From NCBI GenBank assembly GCA_020851785.1, contig JADZCC010000004.1, positions 53,161-117,160 on the forward strand: a DNA stretch of 64,000 bases, read 5' to 3'. This document shows positions 1-8,240 of this stretch, one piece after another. A program made the translations under genes and the position numbers. Source of the stretch: Anaerolineales bacterium (lineage in GTDB: Bacteria; Chloroflexota; Anaerolineae; Anaerolineales; Villigracilaceae). Below the pieces are notes generated by a model that was given only the letters and a program-made list of their open reading frames with translations, made no database searches and was not told the DNA's origin. Each line of letters starts with the position of its first letter. Position 1 is the first letter of the stretch.

Positions 1-1916
1 TCAAAATCATCGGCCAGCAGGATCGTCTGCGTCATGTCGTTGAGGAGTTTGAGAAATTTTTCGCGGGCCAGCAGGCTTTCTTCCGCTTGTTTGCGCGCGG
101 TAATGTCCAGCATAAAGCCCTGACGATATAACGCCGTCCCTTGCTTATCCCGAACCTCGGCGACTTCGTCTAATATCCAGCGTACCTCTCCGCCTTTGGT
201 GATCAGCCGATATTCCTCTTTGAAAGGTTCGCGGTTTTTGATAATTTGAGCGATGCGCTCTAAAACCCGATCTTTATCGTCGGGGTACAGCCGTTCCAGC
301 CAGAGTTGGGGAGCGTTCAACCATTCCTCTGGCGTAAATCCCAGGGTTTTGATCTGTGGGCTGATGTAGGTTGCGCCAATATGCTGACCCACGCCTGCCG
401 TATAAATAATCGGTGGGATTTGTTCCACCAGCGTGCGATATTTTTCTTCCGCCGCGCGGAGCGTTTCTTCAACCAGTTTTCGCTGGGTAATATCTTCCAT
501 CGAGATGATTACTTTGGAATAATCCGCTTCGTGCCCAGGCATGACGGTCCAATTGATGTTGACGTAAATTTCCTCGTTGGTCAGCGTGGGATACTTCATC
601 TCAAATTTAAAAGCCTGAATCCCATGCGCGATATTGATTAACTCTTTGCGGAAGTATTTCAATGACTTTGGGTTGGTCGCTTCGTATAAATTAGAAAGTA
701 AAGCCTCCTTGCTGGGAGCTTGTTCCAGTTTGATCGCGGCACGATTGACATTTAAAACCTTCACTAATTTGGCGTAGGTCACCAATTCTTTCGGGTGTTC
801 GGAAAAATAGGCTTCAAAATCGCTCGTCCCGTTTTCGCGTAAAAAGTCAAGTTGACGTTTGACCTGCGAGAAATCCTCCTCCCAGATTGCAATCGGCGAA
901 TCCTCAAATAGCGCCCGATATTGCCTTTCAACGCTCCGTACGCTTTCTTCAACTTGTTTGCGTTCTTCAATTTCTTCAAAGAAATCGCTGATGGCGCGCC
1001 CAATGATTAACATCACGCCGGATAGGAAAAGGATGTTGAAGTTAACGTCAATGTAGGTCTTGAAATTGTCGCTACTCAATGACTTTGACGTGAGGATCGG
1101 GATGAACATGGCGGTCAGCCCAACCCAGCCCGCTCCCACGGCGGCCACCGAAATGCCGTAACGCACGGAGAGAAAAATTAGAAAAAAAGCGTATCCGATG
1201 CGTAAATCTTCCAGTTGAAAGACCGCCATCACCAGCGGGGCGATCGCCAGCGTGGCCGTGATGAATAAATCATTAACGCGGGAGTTGCGCCCTTCCGGCA
1301 GAAAGGGATGGACCGGAATTTCTGCCGGAACGTTGGTTAGCTTTTTTGTGGCAAGGAATTTTGAAACCAAAATCAGGAGCGGCGCCGTGATGACGAAATG
1401 TGTGGTCAAGTCGGCAGAGCCAATCACGCGTAGCGCAAGCCAAAATGATTCTGTATCCAGGTGTCCGCTGAGATAGGGTTGGAGGGCTAAAGCAACGTCG
1501 GCTAATAGCGTGGGGAACAGGGAGCCAAGCAGGAGAAATTTTCCCAGGTTTAATAAATCTGGCAGATAAACTTTCCCTTTTCCCAAACGCACAAAGAAAA
1601 GCCAGCTTAACCCAATTTCGAGGATTTCGGGCAACCCGTAAAAAGGCGCCTGCTCCCACGGAACCCCCCATAAGGGCATGCAAACTAAAGTGTTGAGGTA
1701 AATCCCTACTAAAACGCGCGGCCCCCACCAGTAGATCAGCGCGATTCCCAGGGCGGTGGGGAAGTACCAAATTGAAATTCCAAAATCGGTTTTGAAAAAT
1801 AGGGAAAGCCAAGTGCCCAAGTTGGCGATGAAAAAAGGCAGGATCCAAGTCCACCAAGGCAGGGGCGGTGTGATTGTCTTTAGGTTACGTTGGGCTTCAG
1901 TCGGGTTGGCATCCAA
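1..1916 (-). CDS. Membrane-anchored PAS-domain sensor protein (3' end outside window)
   Basis: Open frame of about 638 codons running off the left edge, so the C-terminal output module is not visible. The N-terminal half (to about residue 300) is hydrophobic with many predicted membrane spans and resembles a MASE1-type sensory domain (IWYFPTALGIALIYWWGPR near the start). At least two PAS units follow, marked by linker motifs such as EEIEERKQVEES, DITQRKLVEETL and DITARKQAEES. I infer a membrane sensor that ends in a histidine kinase or cyclic-di-GMP domain. The start is TTG at 1916, chosen because AGAGGA lies 9 nt upstream and the frame's first in-frame ATG is much further inside. It is separated from rny by a terminator and has its own extended -10 promoter. 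Confidence 0.8.
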   Translation of the reverse strand, partial: MDANPTEAQRNLKTITPPLPWWTWILPFFIANLGTWLSLFFKTDFGISIWYFPTALGIALIYWWGPRVLVGIYLNTLVCMPLWGVPWEQAPFYGLPEILEIGLSWLFFVRLGKGKVYLPDLLNLGKFLLLGSLFPTLLADVALALQPYLSGHLDTESFWLALRVIGSADLTTHFVITAPLLILVSKFLATKKLTNVPAEIPVHPFLPEGRNSRVNDLFITATLAIAPLVMAVFQLEDLRIGYAFFLIFLSVRYGISVAAVGAGWVGLTAMFIPILTSKSLSSDNFKTYIDVNFNILFLSGVMLIIGRAISDFFEEIEERKQVEESVRSVERQYRALFEDSPIAIWEEDFSQVKRQLDFLRENGTSDFEAYFSEHPKELVTYAKLVKVLNVNRAAIKLEQAPSKEALLSNLYEATNPKSLKYFRKELINIAHGIQAFKFEMKYPTLTNEEIYVNINWTVMPGHEADYSKVIISMEDITQRKLVEETLRAAEEKYRTLVEQIPPIIYTAGVGQHIGATYISPQIKTLGFTPEEWLNAPQLWLERLYPDDKDRVLERIAQIIKNREPFKEEYRLITKGGEVRWILDEVAEVRDKQGTALYRQGFMLDITARKQAEESLLAREKFLKLLNDMTQTILLADDF

Positions 1917-1965
1917 TGGCGACGTTCCTCTGAAAGACTTGAAACTGTAAATTATCGAGATAAAA

Positions 1966-1974
1966 AGTATAGCA
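1966..1974 (-). promoter_or_regulatory. Extended -10 promoter for the PAS sensor gene
   Basis: On the minus strand the sequence reads TGC followed by TATACT (TATACT at 1971-1966, TG at 1974-1973), a textbook extended -10. The predicted transcription start is near 1959, giving a leader of about 43 nt before the TTG start at 1916. No convincing -35 box is visible, as expected for an extended -10 promoter. Confidence 0.6.
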
Positions 1975-2030
1975 TAGTCAGGCGCGTGGCGTTATGAAAA
2001 GCCGCGCTCAAAAAATAGTAAGTTGGATGA

Positions 2031-2093
2031 AAAAGGCCCCATTTCCGCAGTGCGAATGAAATTCATTCTACCGCCTTGCGAAATGGGGCCTTT
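2031..2093 (-). terminator. Intrinsic terminator after rny
   Basis: Long stem pairing AAAGGCCCCATTTCGC-like arms (2079-2093 with 2032-2046). On the minus strand it is followed by TTTTTCATCC. A smaller palindrome (GAATGAAATTCATTC, 2054-2068) sits in the apical loop. It separates the recX-rny transcript from the PAS sensor gene downstream. Confidence 0.75.
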
Positions 2094-2117
2094 GGTTTGC
2101 AAGCGCCTTGCAATGAA

Positions 2118-3647
2118 TTATTTGGCGTACTCTGTGGAGCGCGTTTCGCGGATGACCGTCACCCGGATTTGGCCGGGATATTGCATGGTCTCTTCGATTT
2201 TCTTGGCGATGTCGCGCGCCAGCCGCGCCGAGCCTAGGTCGTCAATCGCATCCGGCTTGACCAGAATGCGCACCTCGCGCCCGGCCTGAATGGCAAACGC
2301 CTGTTGCACGCCCGGAAAGGATAGCGACATTTCTTCCAGCGAGCGAATCCGTTTGATGTAGGCTTCCAAATCTTCGCGGCGCGCGCCCGGGCGGGCCCCA
2401 GAGATCGCATCCGCCGCTTCGGTGATCACCGCTTCGACCGTTTCCTGATCCACTTCGTGGTGGTGCGCGGCGATGGCGTTCACGACAATCGGGTTCACGC
2501 CGTAGCGTTTGCAAAACTCCGCGCCCAGCCCGGCATGAGTCCCTTCCTGATTATGATCCATCGCCTTGCCGATGTCGTGCAGGAAGCCGCCCAGCTTGGC
2601 ATATTCCACGTTCGCGCCAATTTCTGCGGCGAGGATGCCCGCCAACTTCGAGACTTCCACGGCGTGGGCCAATTGGTTTTGCCCATACGAAGTGCGGAAC
2701 TTCAAACGCCCAATCATGCGCAAGACTTCAGGATGAATCCCGGAGACGTTCGCGTCATACGCGGCTTGTTCGCCCGCTTCATTGATGATTTTTTCAACCG
2801 CTTTGGTTTCGTCTTCCACGATCTTTTCGATGTGCGCGGGATGAATGCGCCCGTCCAGAATTAATTTCGCCAGAGCGCGGCGTCCAATTTCGCGGCGTAC
2901 CGAGTCGAAGCAGGAAACCGTCACCGAGTCTGGCGTATCGTCCACGATCACGTCCACGCCGGCGGCCTGTTCAAAGGCTTTGATGTTGCGCCCGTTGCGG
3001 CCCACGATGCGCCCCTTCATTTCTTCGCTGGGCAAAGTGACCACCGCCCGCGTCACTTCGGCCACATGTTCTGAAGCGACGCGTTGAATCGCGTCTGCGA
3101 TGAGTTTGCGCGCGCGCTTCTCGCCTTCTTCGCGCGCTTCCGCTTCAATCTGCCGCATGATTCTGGCCATGTCGCCGCGCGCTTCTTTTTCCACCGCCGC
3201 AAAGAGTTCCTTGCGCGCGTCTTCCGGGGTCATCTGCGCCACCTGCTCAAGTTTCTTCACTTGATCTTCGTGCAGTTTTTCAATTTCGTTACTGCGCTTA
3301 TCCACTTGCGATTGACGCTTGTTCAGGGTCTGTTCGCGCTGTTCAATTTTGTCAAAGCGTGAATCCAACTCGCCGCGCCGTTTGTCCAGGCGTTCGGTTT
3401 CGCGGTTGAGTTCAATGCGGCGCTCCTTCATTTCAGATTCGGCCGCTTGCACAATCTTGGTCGCGTTATCGCGCGCGCCGCTTTCAATTAAACGGGCCTG
3501 CGAATTGGCGGCTTTGAGAATGTCGTCGGATTTGTCCTGCTTGGCTTTGTTGGCGCGGTCCACCTGATATTTTCGGAAGAAATACCCCAGCCCGCCGCCA
3601 ATCAGCAAACCCAAAAGTACAATTAGTAATATGGTAATCGGATTCAT
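2118..3647 (-). CDS. rny: Ribonuclease Y
   Basis: 509 residues, full length for RNase Y, the membrane-anchored endoribonuclease that starts mRNA decay in many bacteria. Order of parts: one N-terminal transmembrane helix (residues 4-24, ITILLIVLLGLLIGGGLGYFF), a long charged coiled coil to about residue 190, a KH RNA-binding domain (GRIVGRNGRNIKAFE, near 210) and an HD domain with the metal-binding HD pair in FLHDIGKAMDHN near 355. The C-terminus VTVIRETRSTEYAK is typical of the family. The start ATG overlaps the recX stop by 4 bp (ATGA), so the two genes are translationally coupled. The cyan terminator-like hairpin at 2031-2093 closes the unit. Confidence 0.96.
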   Translation of the reverse strand: MNPITILLIVLLGLLIGGGLGYFFRKYQVDRANKAKQDKSDDILKAANSQARLIESGARDNATKIVQAAESEMKERRIELNRETERLDKRRGELDSRFDKIEQREQTLNKRQSQVDKRSNEIEKLHEDQVKKLEQVAQMTPEDARKELFAAVEKEARGDMARIMRQIEAEAREEGEKRARKLIADAIQRVASEHVAEVTRAVVTLPSEEMKGRIVGRNGRNIKAFEQAAGVDVIVDDTPDSVTVSCFDSVRREIGRRALAKLILDGRIHPAHIEKIVEDETKAVEKIINEAGEQAAYDANVSGIHPEVLRMIGRLKFRTSYGQNQLAHAVEVSKLAGILAAEIGANVEYAKLGGFLHDIGKAMDHNQEGTHAGLGAEFCKRYGVNPIVVNAIAAHHHEVDQETVEAVITEAADAISGARPGARREDLEAYIKRIRSLEEMSLSFPGVQQAFAIQAGREVRILVKPDAIDDLGSARLARDIAKKIEETMQYPGQIRVTVIRETRSTEYAK

Positions 3648-4297
3648 GTCATATCCTCGTGATCTTCAAAATATTTGTTATCTGCGTGGGTCTCGTTCCA
3701 GATTTGTGAAACGACCGGAGCGATGACGGCATACGAGAAGCCGCGCCGCGCAAGATACTCTGATAATTTTTTGCGAAACTCGTTCCACTCCAGACTTTTG
3801 AACCGGCCAGCCCTTTTTTGAGCGGATGTGTACGCGAGGGCTTGGTCGTCCACTTCCGCCACGGCAGATTGGACAGCCTCGTCGGCGAGGCCTTTTTGGC
3901 GAAGCTCCATCGTCAATACGCGACGGCTACGCGGGCGGAAGGTGTTGCGATTTTCCACCCAGATGCGGGCAAATTTGTCGTCGTTCGCCAACCCGTCCGC
4001 TCTAAGCCGTTCAAGCGTATCTTCAATAATTTCGGCGGGAATCTCATGCTTGCTTAAGTTCTGCCGAATTTCTTTCTCCGAGCGTGGGCGATAACTCAAA
4101 AAGAGCAAAGCCTGTTGAAGCGCGCGCTCGCGGGCGTCTTCGGCCTGCAGGCTGGCGATCTTCTCAGCGCTTAAGCTGTCGCCAACTTTGAGCCAGGCGG
4201 CGGTGATGCGGGCCAACCCGAAGGCAAAAGTTCCGTCTAAATAAATGTTCAGCCGGTTGCGGTTCTTTTGCGGCTCAATCGCGGTTATCTTTTGCAT
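3644..4297 (-). CDS. recX: Regulatory protein RecX
   Basis: 217 residues. RecX binds RecA filaments and modulates recombination and SOS induction. The central region carries the RecX signature: ALLFLSYRPRSEKEIRQNLSKHEI (residues about 62-85), then an ERLRADGLANDDKFARIWVENR three-helix repeat, and a second repeat in VLTMELRQKGLADEAVQSAV. An extra N-terminal about 50 residues (ITAIEPQKNRNRLNIYLDG) is common outside proteobacteria. It is not next to recA here; instead it overlaps rny by 4 bp downstream. A strong hairpin (4318-4355) lies in its 5' region. Confidence 0.93.
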   Translation of the reverse strand: MQKITAIEPQKNRNRLNIYLDGTFAFGLARITAAWLKVGDSLSAEKIASLQAEDARERALQQALLFLSYRPRSEKEIRQNLSKHEIPAEIIEDTLERLRADGLANDDKFARIWVENRNTFRPRSRRVLTMELRQKGLADEAVQSAVAEVDDQALAYTSAQKRAGRFKSLEWNEFRKKLSEYLARRGFSYAVIAPVVSQIWNETHADNKYFEDHEDMT

Positions 4298-4315
4298 GGC
4301 TCGATCCTTAAACGA

Positions 4316-4356
4316 ACACAGCCGAGTCTGCCGAACGAATCGGCCTCGGCTGTGAA
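4316..4356 (-). other. Strong hairpin in the recX 5' region
   Basis: On the minus strand CACAGCCGAG pairs perfectly with CTCGGCTGTG, and an inner stem GCCGA/TCGGC closes a small loop. It begins about 20 nt upstream of the recX ATG. No U-run follows on either strand, so it is not a standard terminator. It may be an mRNA leader structure or part of a small RNA. Function unknown. Confidence 0.5.
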
Positions 4357-4683
4357 AATGTCTGGGTAGGGCAACCAGTTCCCCAAGTCTAAGTAAGAAG
4401 CGGGGAGGGGAAGGATAAAATTATGCAGGGGTGTTGCGTCAAGCTCAGCATAAGTTGTGGGGTGAAGCCGGTGGGCTTTCAAATGTCGCCGGTTGAAACT
4501 TCACAAAGTAACTCCCAAAAATTGGAGGGAGGCGGTGCGCCAGGGTCCAGTCAGGTTCAAGCAAAGGCCGCGTGAGCGGCAGAGATTTCTAAAAACATCC
4601 TTGCGGATTTCTTTAATTATACATGAATTTCAAAATTTGTTAACATTCCGATTTTATATTAAAATTATTTTAGTTAATCCTTG

Positions 4684-4728
4684 CAGGTTTGAAATTTTTT
4701 TAATCAGCCTGCCAAACCTGTGTATAAT
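4684..4728 (+). promoter_or_regulatory. Promoter -10 with upstream inverted repeat for the glycan operon
   Basis: TATAAT at 4723-4728 lies 48 nt before the ATG of the first glycan gene. Immediately upstream are 8-bp inverted arms CAGGTTTG (4684-4691) and CAAACCTG (4713-4720), centres 29 bp apart (about three helical turns). That places a possible operator over the -35 region. The -10 is seen directly; the operator role is inference. Confidence 0.5.
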
Positions 4729-4776
4729 CGAAAACTCTTCGAACAATAAAAAAATTTAACCGCTGGAGGTAACCTG

Positions 4777-6741
4777 ATGACCGATTCAAAACCGGAGGAC
4801 CGGGGGGATGTCGGCAAGATCAAACGGTTTGTCGCCTTTTTAGGCCTTTTCTTTATTCTGCTGAGCCAGCTTTTGGTGTTTTCCAAGCCGCCAGAAGACG
4901 TTTGGGTTCCGCCGTATTTTTGGCTGACGGGCCTTGGCCTGCTAACGCTTGGGTTAAGTCAATTAATTAAGCCCATTCCCTTTTTTGTAAAAATTTCGCA
5001 GTCGTTTATTTTTCAAGACCAGCCGTTTTGGATCATTACCGCGTTCTTGCTGTCTTTTTTAGTGACCGCGGCTAACGCCAAACTGTTGAACTTCGCGCGG
5101 ATTAATTTTATTCCGCTGGTGACCGTCTGGTTGTTAAGTGGGGTGGTTTACTTTTATGCGTTTTTCAATGCGCCGGTGGATCTTAAGAAGCTTGTGGAAT
5201 GGTTGCGCGAAAACCGCGCCGAACTGCTCGGCATCCTGGCGATTACGGTTTTGGGGATTGCGCTTCGCTTTTATCATTTGGGCGACTCGCCGCGCGTGCT
5301 GGATGGCGACGAGGGACTGGTTGGGTTGTTTGCTCAAGGTTCCATCTCCGATTCGCTGGTGAATCCCTTTGCGTTATGGGAAAATTTTGGGGCGTTATAC
5401 CTGCAACTAATCAATATCGGGTTGAAAATTTTTGGAAGTAACAGCGCATTTGCCTTGCGCTTATTACCCGCGATTGGCGGCGTGTTGGCGATTCCAGCGG
5501 TGTACCTTTTTACCAGATGGCTGACTGGAAAGAGAGTGGCCATGCTGGCGGCCTTCCTGATCGCCGTTTCGCACTCGCACATTCATTTTAGCCGCATCGT
5601 TTCAGTGGCTTACATTCAAGGAACCTGGCTGGTTCCGCTGGAACTGTATTTCCTCCTGAGTGGGTTGAGAAAACAGCAATCCTGGCGGGCGGCTTTGGGC
5701 GGCATCTTGCTGGCGATTCATTTCTCCGTTTACCTAACCTCTCAAGTCATTGCCGGAGTAGTCTTAATTTATTTCCTGCTGGCCGTCAGCTTTTACCATA
5801 AGTGGATGAGAGCGCGCCTCGTGCAGATGTTTGCCTTCCTCGGCGGCTTTACGCTGATGCTGGCGCCGATGGTCTATTATTACGTTACCCATCCAGACTT
5901 GGCCTTCGGGCGCTTAAACCAGGATGGGACGTTTCAATCCGGCTGGCTGGCGAGCACCATGCAGTCCACCGGGCAATCGGCGGTGGAAGTGCTGTTCGGC
6001 CGCTTCCTGCACGCCTTCTTTTCCCTGTTCTATTACCCCGCTTATGATTTTTACGGTTCTACCTCTCCAACCATGAGCGCGATTCCCACAGTCTTCCTGT
6101 TCATCGGCTTGATCGTTATTTTACTGCGCCTGAAAAACCCGGATTACCTGTTGTTGAACGGTTATTTTTGGGGCGCCACGGTATCTGTCGGCGTCTTTGC
6201 CCTGCCGCCCTCCGCCGATACCTATCGGATGTTGATGACTCTCCCGGCCGCCTTCATCATCGTTGCCATTGGCCTGGATGAAACGCTGAAACTTTTAGGG
6301 CTGGGCATCCATACCTCGCGTAACGCTTATCTCTTTGCAACTTCGGCCTTGCTCTTTAGCCTGCTTCTTTATAACGTCTGGACATACTATGGAGATTTTA
6401 TCGGGCGCTGTCAGTTTGGCGGCGGCATTGGCACGCGCTTTGCCTCCTACCTCGGCCGGTATGCCGGAGCGATAGACAACGAAGCCTCGGTCTATTTGTT
6501 GAGTAACGAATTCATCTTATATGGCACGCACGCCTCAACGGACTTTTTGAGCGGCAAAAGAAAAATTATCAACGTCCCCGAACCAGTGGATGAACTTCAA
6601 GCAGTTTCAGGCGAGACGATTATCGCCATCCCCGAACGCATTGACGAATTGGAAGCCTGGGCGCGTTTACACCCCGGCGGGCAGTTGCATTACAACTATG
6701 ATTGCGACGTTCCGATTTTGCTGGCCTACCGGGTACCTTAA
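4777..6741 (+). CDS. GT-C fold membrane glycosyltransferase (ArnT/GT39-like)
   Basis: 654 residues with about a dozen hydrophobic spans and a soluble C-terminal tail of about 110 residues. The early extracytoplasmic loop carries RVLDGDEGLVG (DGDE at about 175-178), the acidic motif that GT-C enzymes such as ArnT and PMTs use to bind a polyprenyl-phosphate sugar. HFSRIVSVAYIQGTW is another family-like segment. Predicted role: transfer of a sugar from a lipid carrier to an acceptor outside the membrane. GGAGG lies 7-12 nt before the ATG. First gene of a tight five-gene operon with a methyltransferase, GT2, epimerase and sugar aminotransferase. Substrate unknown. Confidence 0.85.
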   Translation: MTDSKPEDRGDVGKIKRFVAFLGLFFILLSQLLVFSKPPEDVWVPPYFWLTGLGLLTLGLSQLIKPIPFFVKISQSFIFQDQPFWIITAFLLSFLVTAANAKLLNFARINFIPLVTVWLLSGVVYFYAFFNAPVDLKKLVEWLRENRAELLGILAITVLGIALRFYHLGDSPRVLDGDEGLVGLFAQGSISDSLVNPFALWENFGALYLQLINIGLKIFGSNSAFALRLLPAIGGVLAIPAVYLFTRWLTGKRVAMLAAFLIAVSHSHIHFSRIVSVAYIQGTWLVPLELYFLLSGLRKQQSWRAALGGILLAIHFSVYLTSQVIAGVVLIYFLLAVSFYHKWMRARLVQMFAFLGGFTLMLAPMVYYYVTHPDLAFGRLNQDGTFQSGWLASTMQSTGQSAVEVLFGRFLHAFFSLFYYPAYDFYGSTSPTMSAIPTVFLFIGLIVILLRLKNPDYLLLNGYFWGATVSVGVFALPPSADTYRMLMTLPAAFIIVAIGLDETLKLLGLGIHTSRNAYLFATSALLFSLLLYNVWTYYGDFIGRCQFGGGIGTRFASYLGRYAGAIDNEASVYLLSNEFILYGTHASTDFLSGKRKIINVPEPVDELQAVSGETIIAIPERIDELEAWARLHPGGQLHYNYDCDVPILLAYRVP

Positions 6742-6753
6742 GCAAGGCTCACC

Positions 6754-7494
6754 TTGGATCTAAAAGAATATGACCTGATGTACCAGGTCGAAACCCGCCA
6801 CTGGTGGTATTTGGGGATGGCGGCGCTGACCAGAGTTTTGCTGAAGCGCTGGGTGAGTAGCAGTCCCTTGCGAATTTTAGACGCCGGATGCGGAACCGGA
6901 AGCGCCATGACTACCTATCTGGCGGAGCATGGAAAAGTCACCGGTGTGGATTTATACCCGCAGGCCCTGACTTATTGTCAAAGACGCAAAGCCTCGCGTT
7001 TGGCCTGCGCCTCCGTTCTGGACCTGCCGCTGGCTTCGGCTTCTTTTGACTTGGTCGCCACTTTCGACGTGCTCTACGAGCGCGGCGTCTCCGATGAATT
7101 AAAAGCGCTACGAGAATTTTCGCGCGTCCTTGTTCCACACGGAAAAATACTCTTGCGCTTGCCCGCCTACGACTGGCTCCGCGGCTCGCATGATGCGCGC
7201 GTTCACACGCAACGCCGCTATACCAAAAGCCGAGTCAAAAGCCTGTTGGAACAAAGCGGCTTCCGCGTTGAACACCTGACGTATGCCAACATGCTTCTAT
7301 TCCCTTTGGCGCTGATCAAACGCCTGAGCGAAAGGTTAACCCCGCAAGCAGAGGCCAAGTCGGATTTGTCCCTGCCGGTTGGCCCTTTGAATGGGCTCCT
7401 TAAAGCCATCCTCGCCAGCGAAGCTCCGCTGGTCGCCAACTTTGAACTCCCCTATGGATTAAGCGTCATCGCGCTTGGTAGAAAGGAAGAATGA
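6754..7494 (+). CDS. Class I SAM-dependent methyltransferase
   Basis: 246 residues. Motif I is ILDAGCGTGSAMTTYL (near 40-55), followed by VTGVDLYPQALTYCQ (acidic ribose-binding position) and LPLASASFDLVATFDVLYE (motif II/IV). The C-terminal RRYTKSRVKSLLEQSGFRVEHLTYAN resembles Methyltransf_11/23 enzymes found in polysaccharide clusters. TTG is used as start (12 nt after the previous stop) because no in-frame ATG precedes motif I at a sensible distance except residue 9. Probably methylates a sugar or lipid-linked intermediate of the glycan made by this operon. Ends overlapping the next start by 4 bp. Confidence 0.85.
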   Translation: MDLKEYDLMYQVETRHWWYLGMAALTRVLLKRWVSSSPLRILDAGCGTGSAMTTYLAEHGKVTGVDLYPQALTYCQRRKASRLACASVLDLPLASASFDLVATFDVLYERGVSDELKALREFSRVLVPHGKILLRLPAYDWLRGSHDARVHTQRRYTKSRVKSLLEQSGFRVEHLTYANMLLFPLALIKRLSERLTPQAEAKSDLSLPVGPLNGLLKAILASEAPLVANFELPYGLSVIALGRKEE

Positions 7495-8240
7495 TGAATG
7501 GACCTCCCCCCGTAAAAAAACTTTCCAGCATGAGCGCGGTGTTCCCCGCCTATAACGATGGCGGCACAATTACCAGCATGGTGGCGGCCGCGGCCCTGGC
7601 CCTGCGCCAAACCACAACGGATTTTGAAATCATCGTAGTGAACGACGGCAGTACGGATTACACTGCGACGATCCTGGAAGAGACCGCCCGACTCTACCCG
7701 GAATTGAAAGTGATTACGCATTCCGTCAATCAGGGCTATGGCGCGGCCTTGCGAAGCGGCTTTCAGGCGGCCGTCAAAGATTGGGTCTTCTACACCGACG
7801 GCGATTCGCAATACAACCCTTTGGAATTGGTCAATTTGGTGAACGCGCTGGCAGGCGGCGCAGACGCGGTCAATGGCTACAAACTCACGCGCAACGATTC
7901 ATGGATGCGCATTGTGATTGGGCGGGCGTACCATTACTTCGTCAAATTTCTTTTCGGCATTCGCATCCGCGACGTGGATTGCGACTTTCGCTTGATCCCC
8001 CGTAAAATTTTGGCGGAAATTAAACTCACCAGCAAAACCGGCGCCATTTGTTTGGAACTGGTCAAAAAGATTCAGGATTTTGGATATACCTTCGCGGAAA
8101 TTCCGGTCAACCATTATTCGCGTAAATATGGCGTTTCGCAGTTCTTTTCGCCGAAAAGAATCGCCCGCACGTTATCCCAACTCTCCAACCTGTATTGGAT
8201 TTTGGTCGTCAAAAAAGAACACCTTAAGCGGGCGGGCTGA
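7491..8240 (+). CDS. Family 2 glycosyltransferase (dolichol-phosphate mannosyltransferase-like)
   Basis: 249 residues, GT-A fold. Seen: SAVFPAYNDGGTI at the N-terminus, IIVVNDGSTDYTATIL (nucleotide-binding aspartates) near 45-60, NQGYGAALRSGFQAA, and the metal-binding FYTDGDSQYNP (about 97-107). The later segment VDCDFRLIPRKI is typical of DPM1/PpmS-type GT2. No C-terminal membrane anchor is evident. Such enzymes load a sugar onto polyprenyl phosphate in the cytoplasm, which would supply the GT-C transferase encoded first in this operon. Two adjacent ATGs (7491 and 7494) are possible starts; AAGGA lies just upstream. Confidence 0.9.
   Translation: MMNGPPPVKKLSSMSAVFPAYNDGGTITSMVAAAALALRQTTTDFEIIVVNDGSTDYTATILEETARLYPELKVITHSVNQGYGAALRSGFQAAVKDWVFYTDGDSQYNPLELVNLVNALAGGADAVNGYKLTRNDSWMRIVIGRAYHYFVKFLFGIRIRDVDCDFRLIPRKILAEIKLTSKTGAICLELVKKIQDFGYTFAEIPVNHYSRKYGVSQFFSPKRIARTLSQLSNLYWILVVKKEHLKRAG

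Larger units (their letters stand above)
4298..4776. other. 479-bp gap with several RNA-like hairpins and an AT-rich end
   Basis: No convincing coding frame. From 4460 to 4590 on the plus strand there are stacked complementary segments: GTGAAG...CTTCAC enclosing CCGGTG...CGCCGG (about 4463-4506), CTCCC...GGGAG (4513-4533), and GCCGC-GTGA-GCGGC (about 4568-4582), a stem with a GNRA-type loop. From about 4600 to 4735 the DNA is strikingly AT-rich and holds the promoter of the glycan operon. I could not match the structured part to SRP RNA, RNase P, tmRNA, T-box, cobalamin or glycine families by eye. Confidence 0.45.

Noticed and set aside
1273..1857. Minus-strand frame of 194 codons in the PAS sensor gene
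   Set aside because: It lies in a different frame from the continuous sensor frame and has no recognisable protein motif; the frame running off the window edge is the real gene.
4285..4482. Minus-strand reading frame of 65 codons upstream of recX
   Set aside because: It overlaps the hairpin-rich leader and the recX start, shows no protein-like composition and has no ribosome binding site.
4440..4600. Possible cobalamin riboswitch, T-box, tmRNA or RNase P RNA
   Set aside because: The key conserved strings (B12 box, AGGGTGG, tRNA-like ends, P4 helix motifs) are not there. It is kept only as an unassigned structured region.
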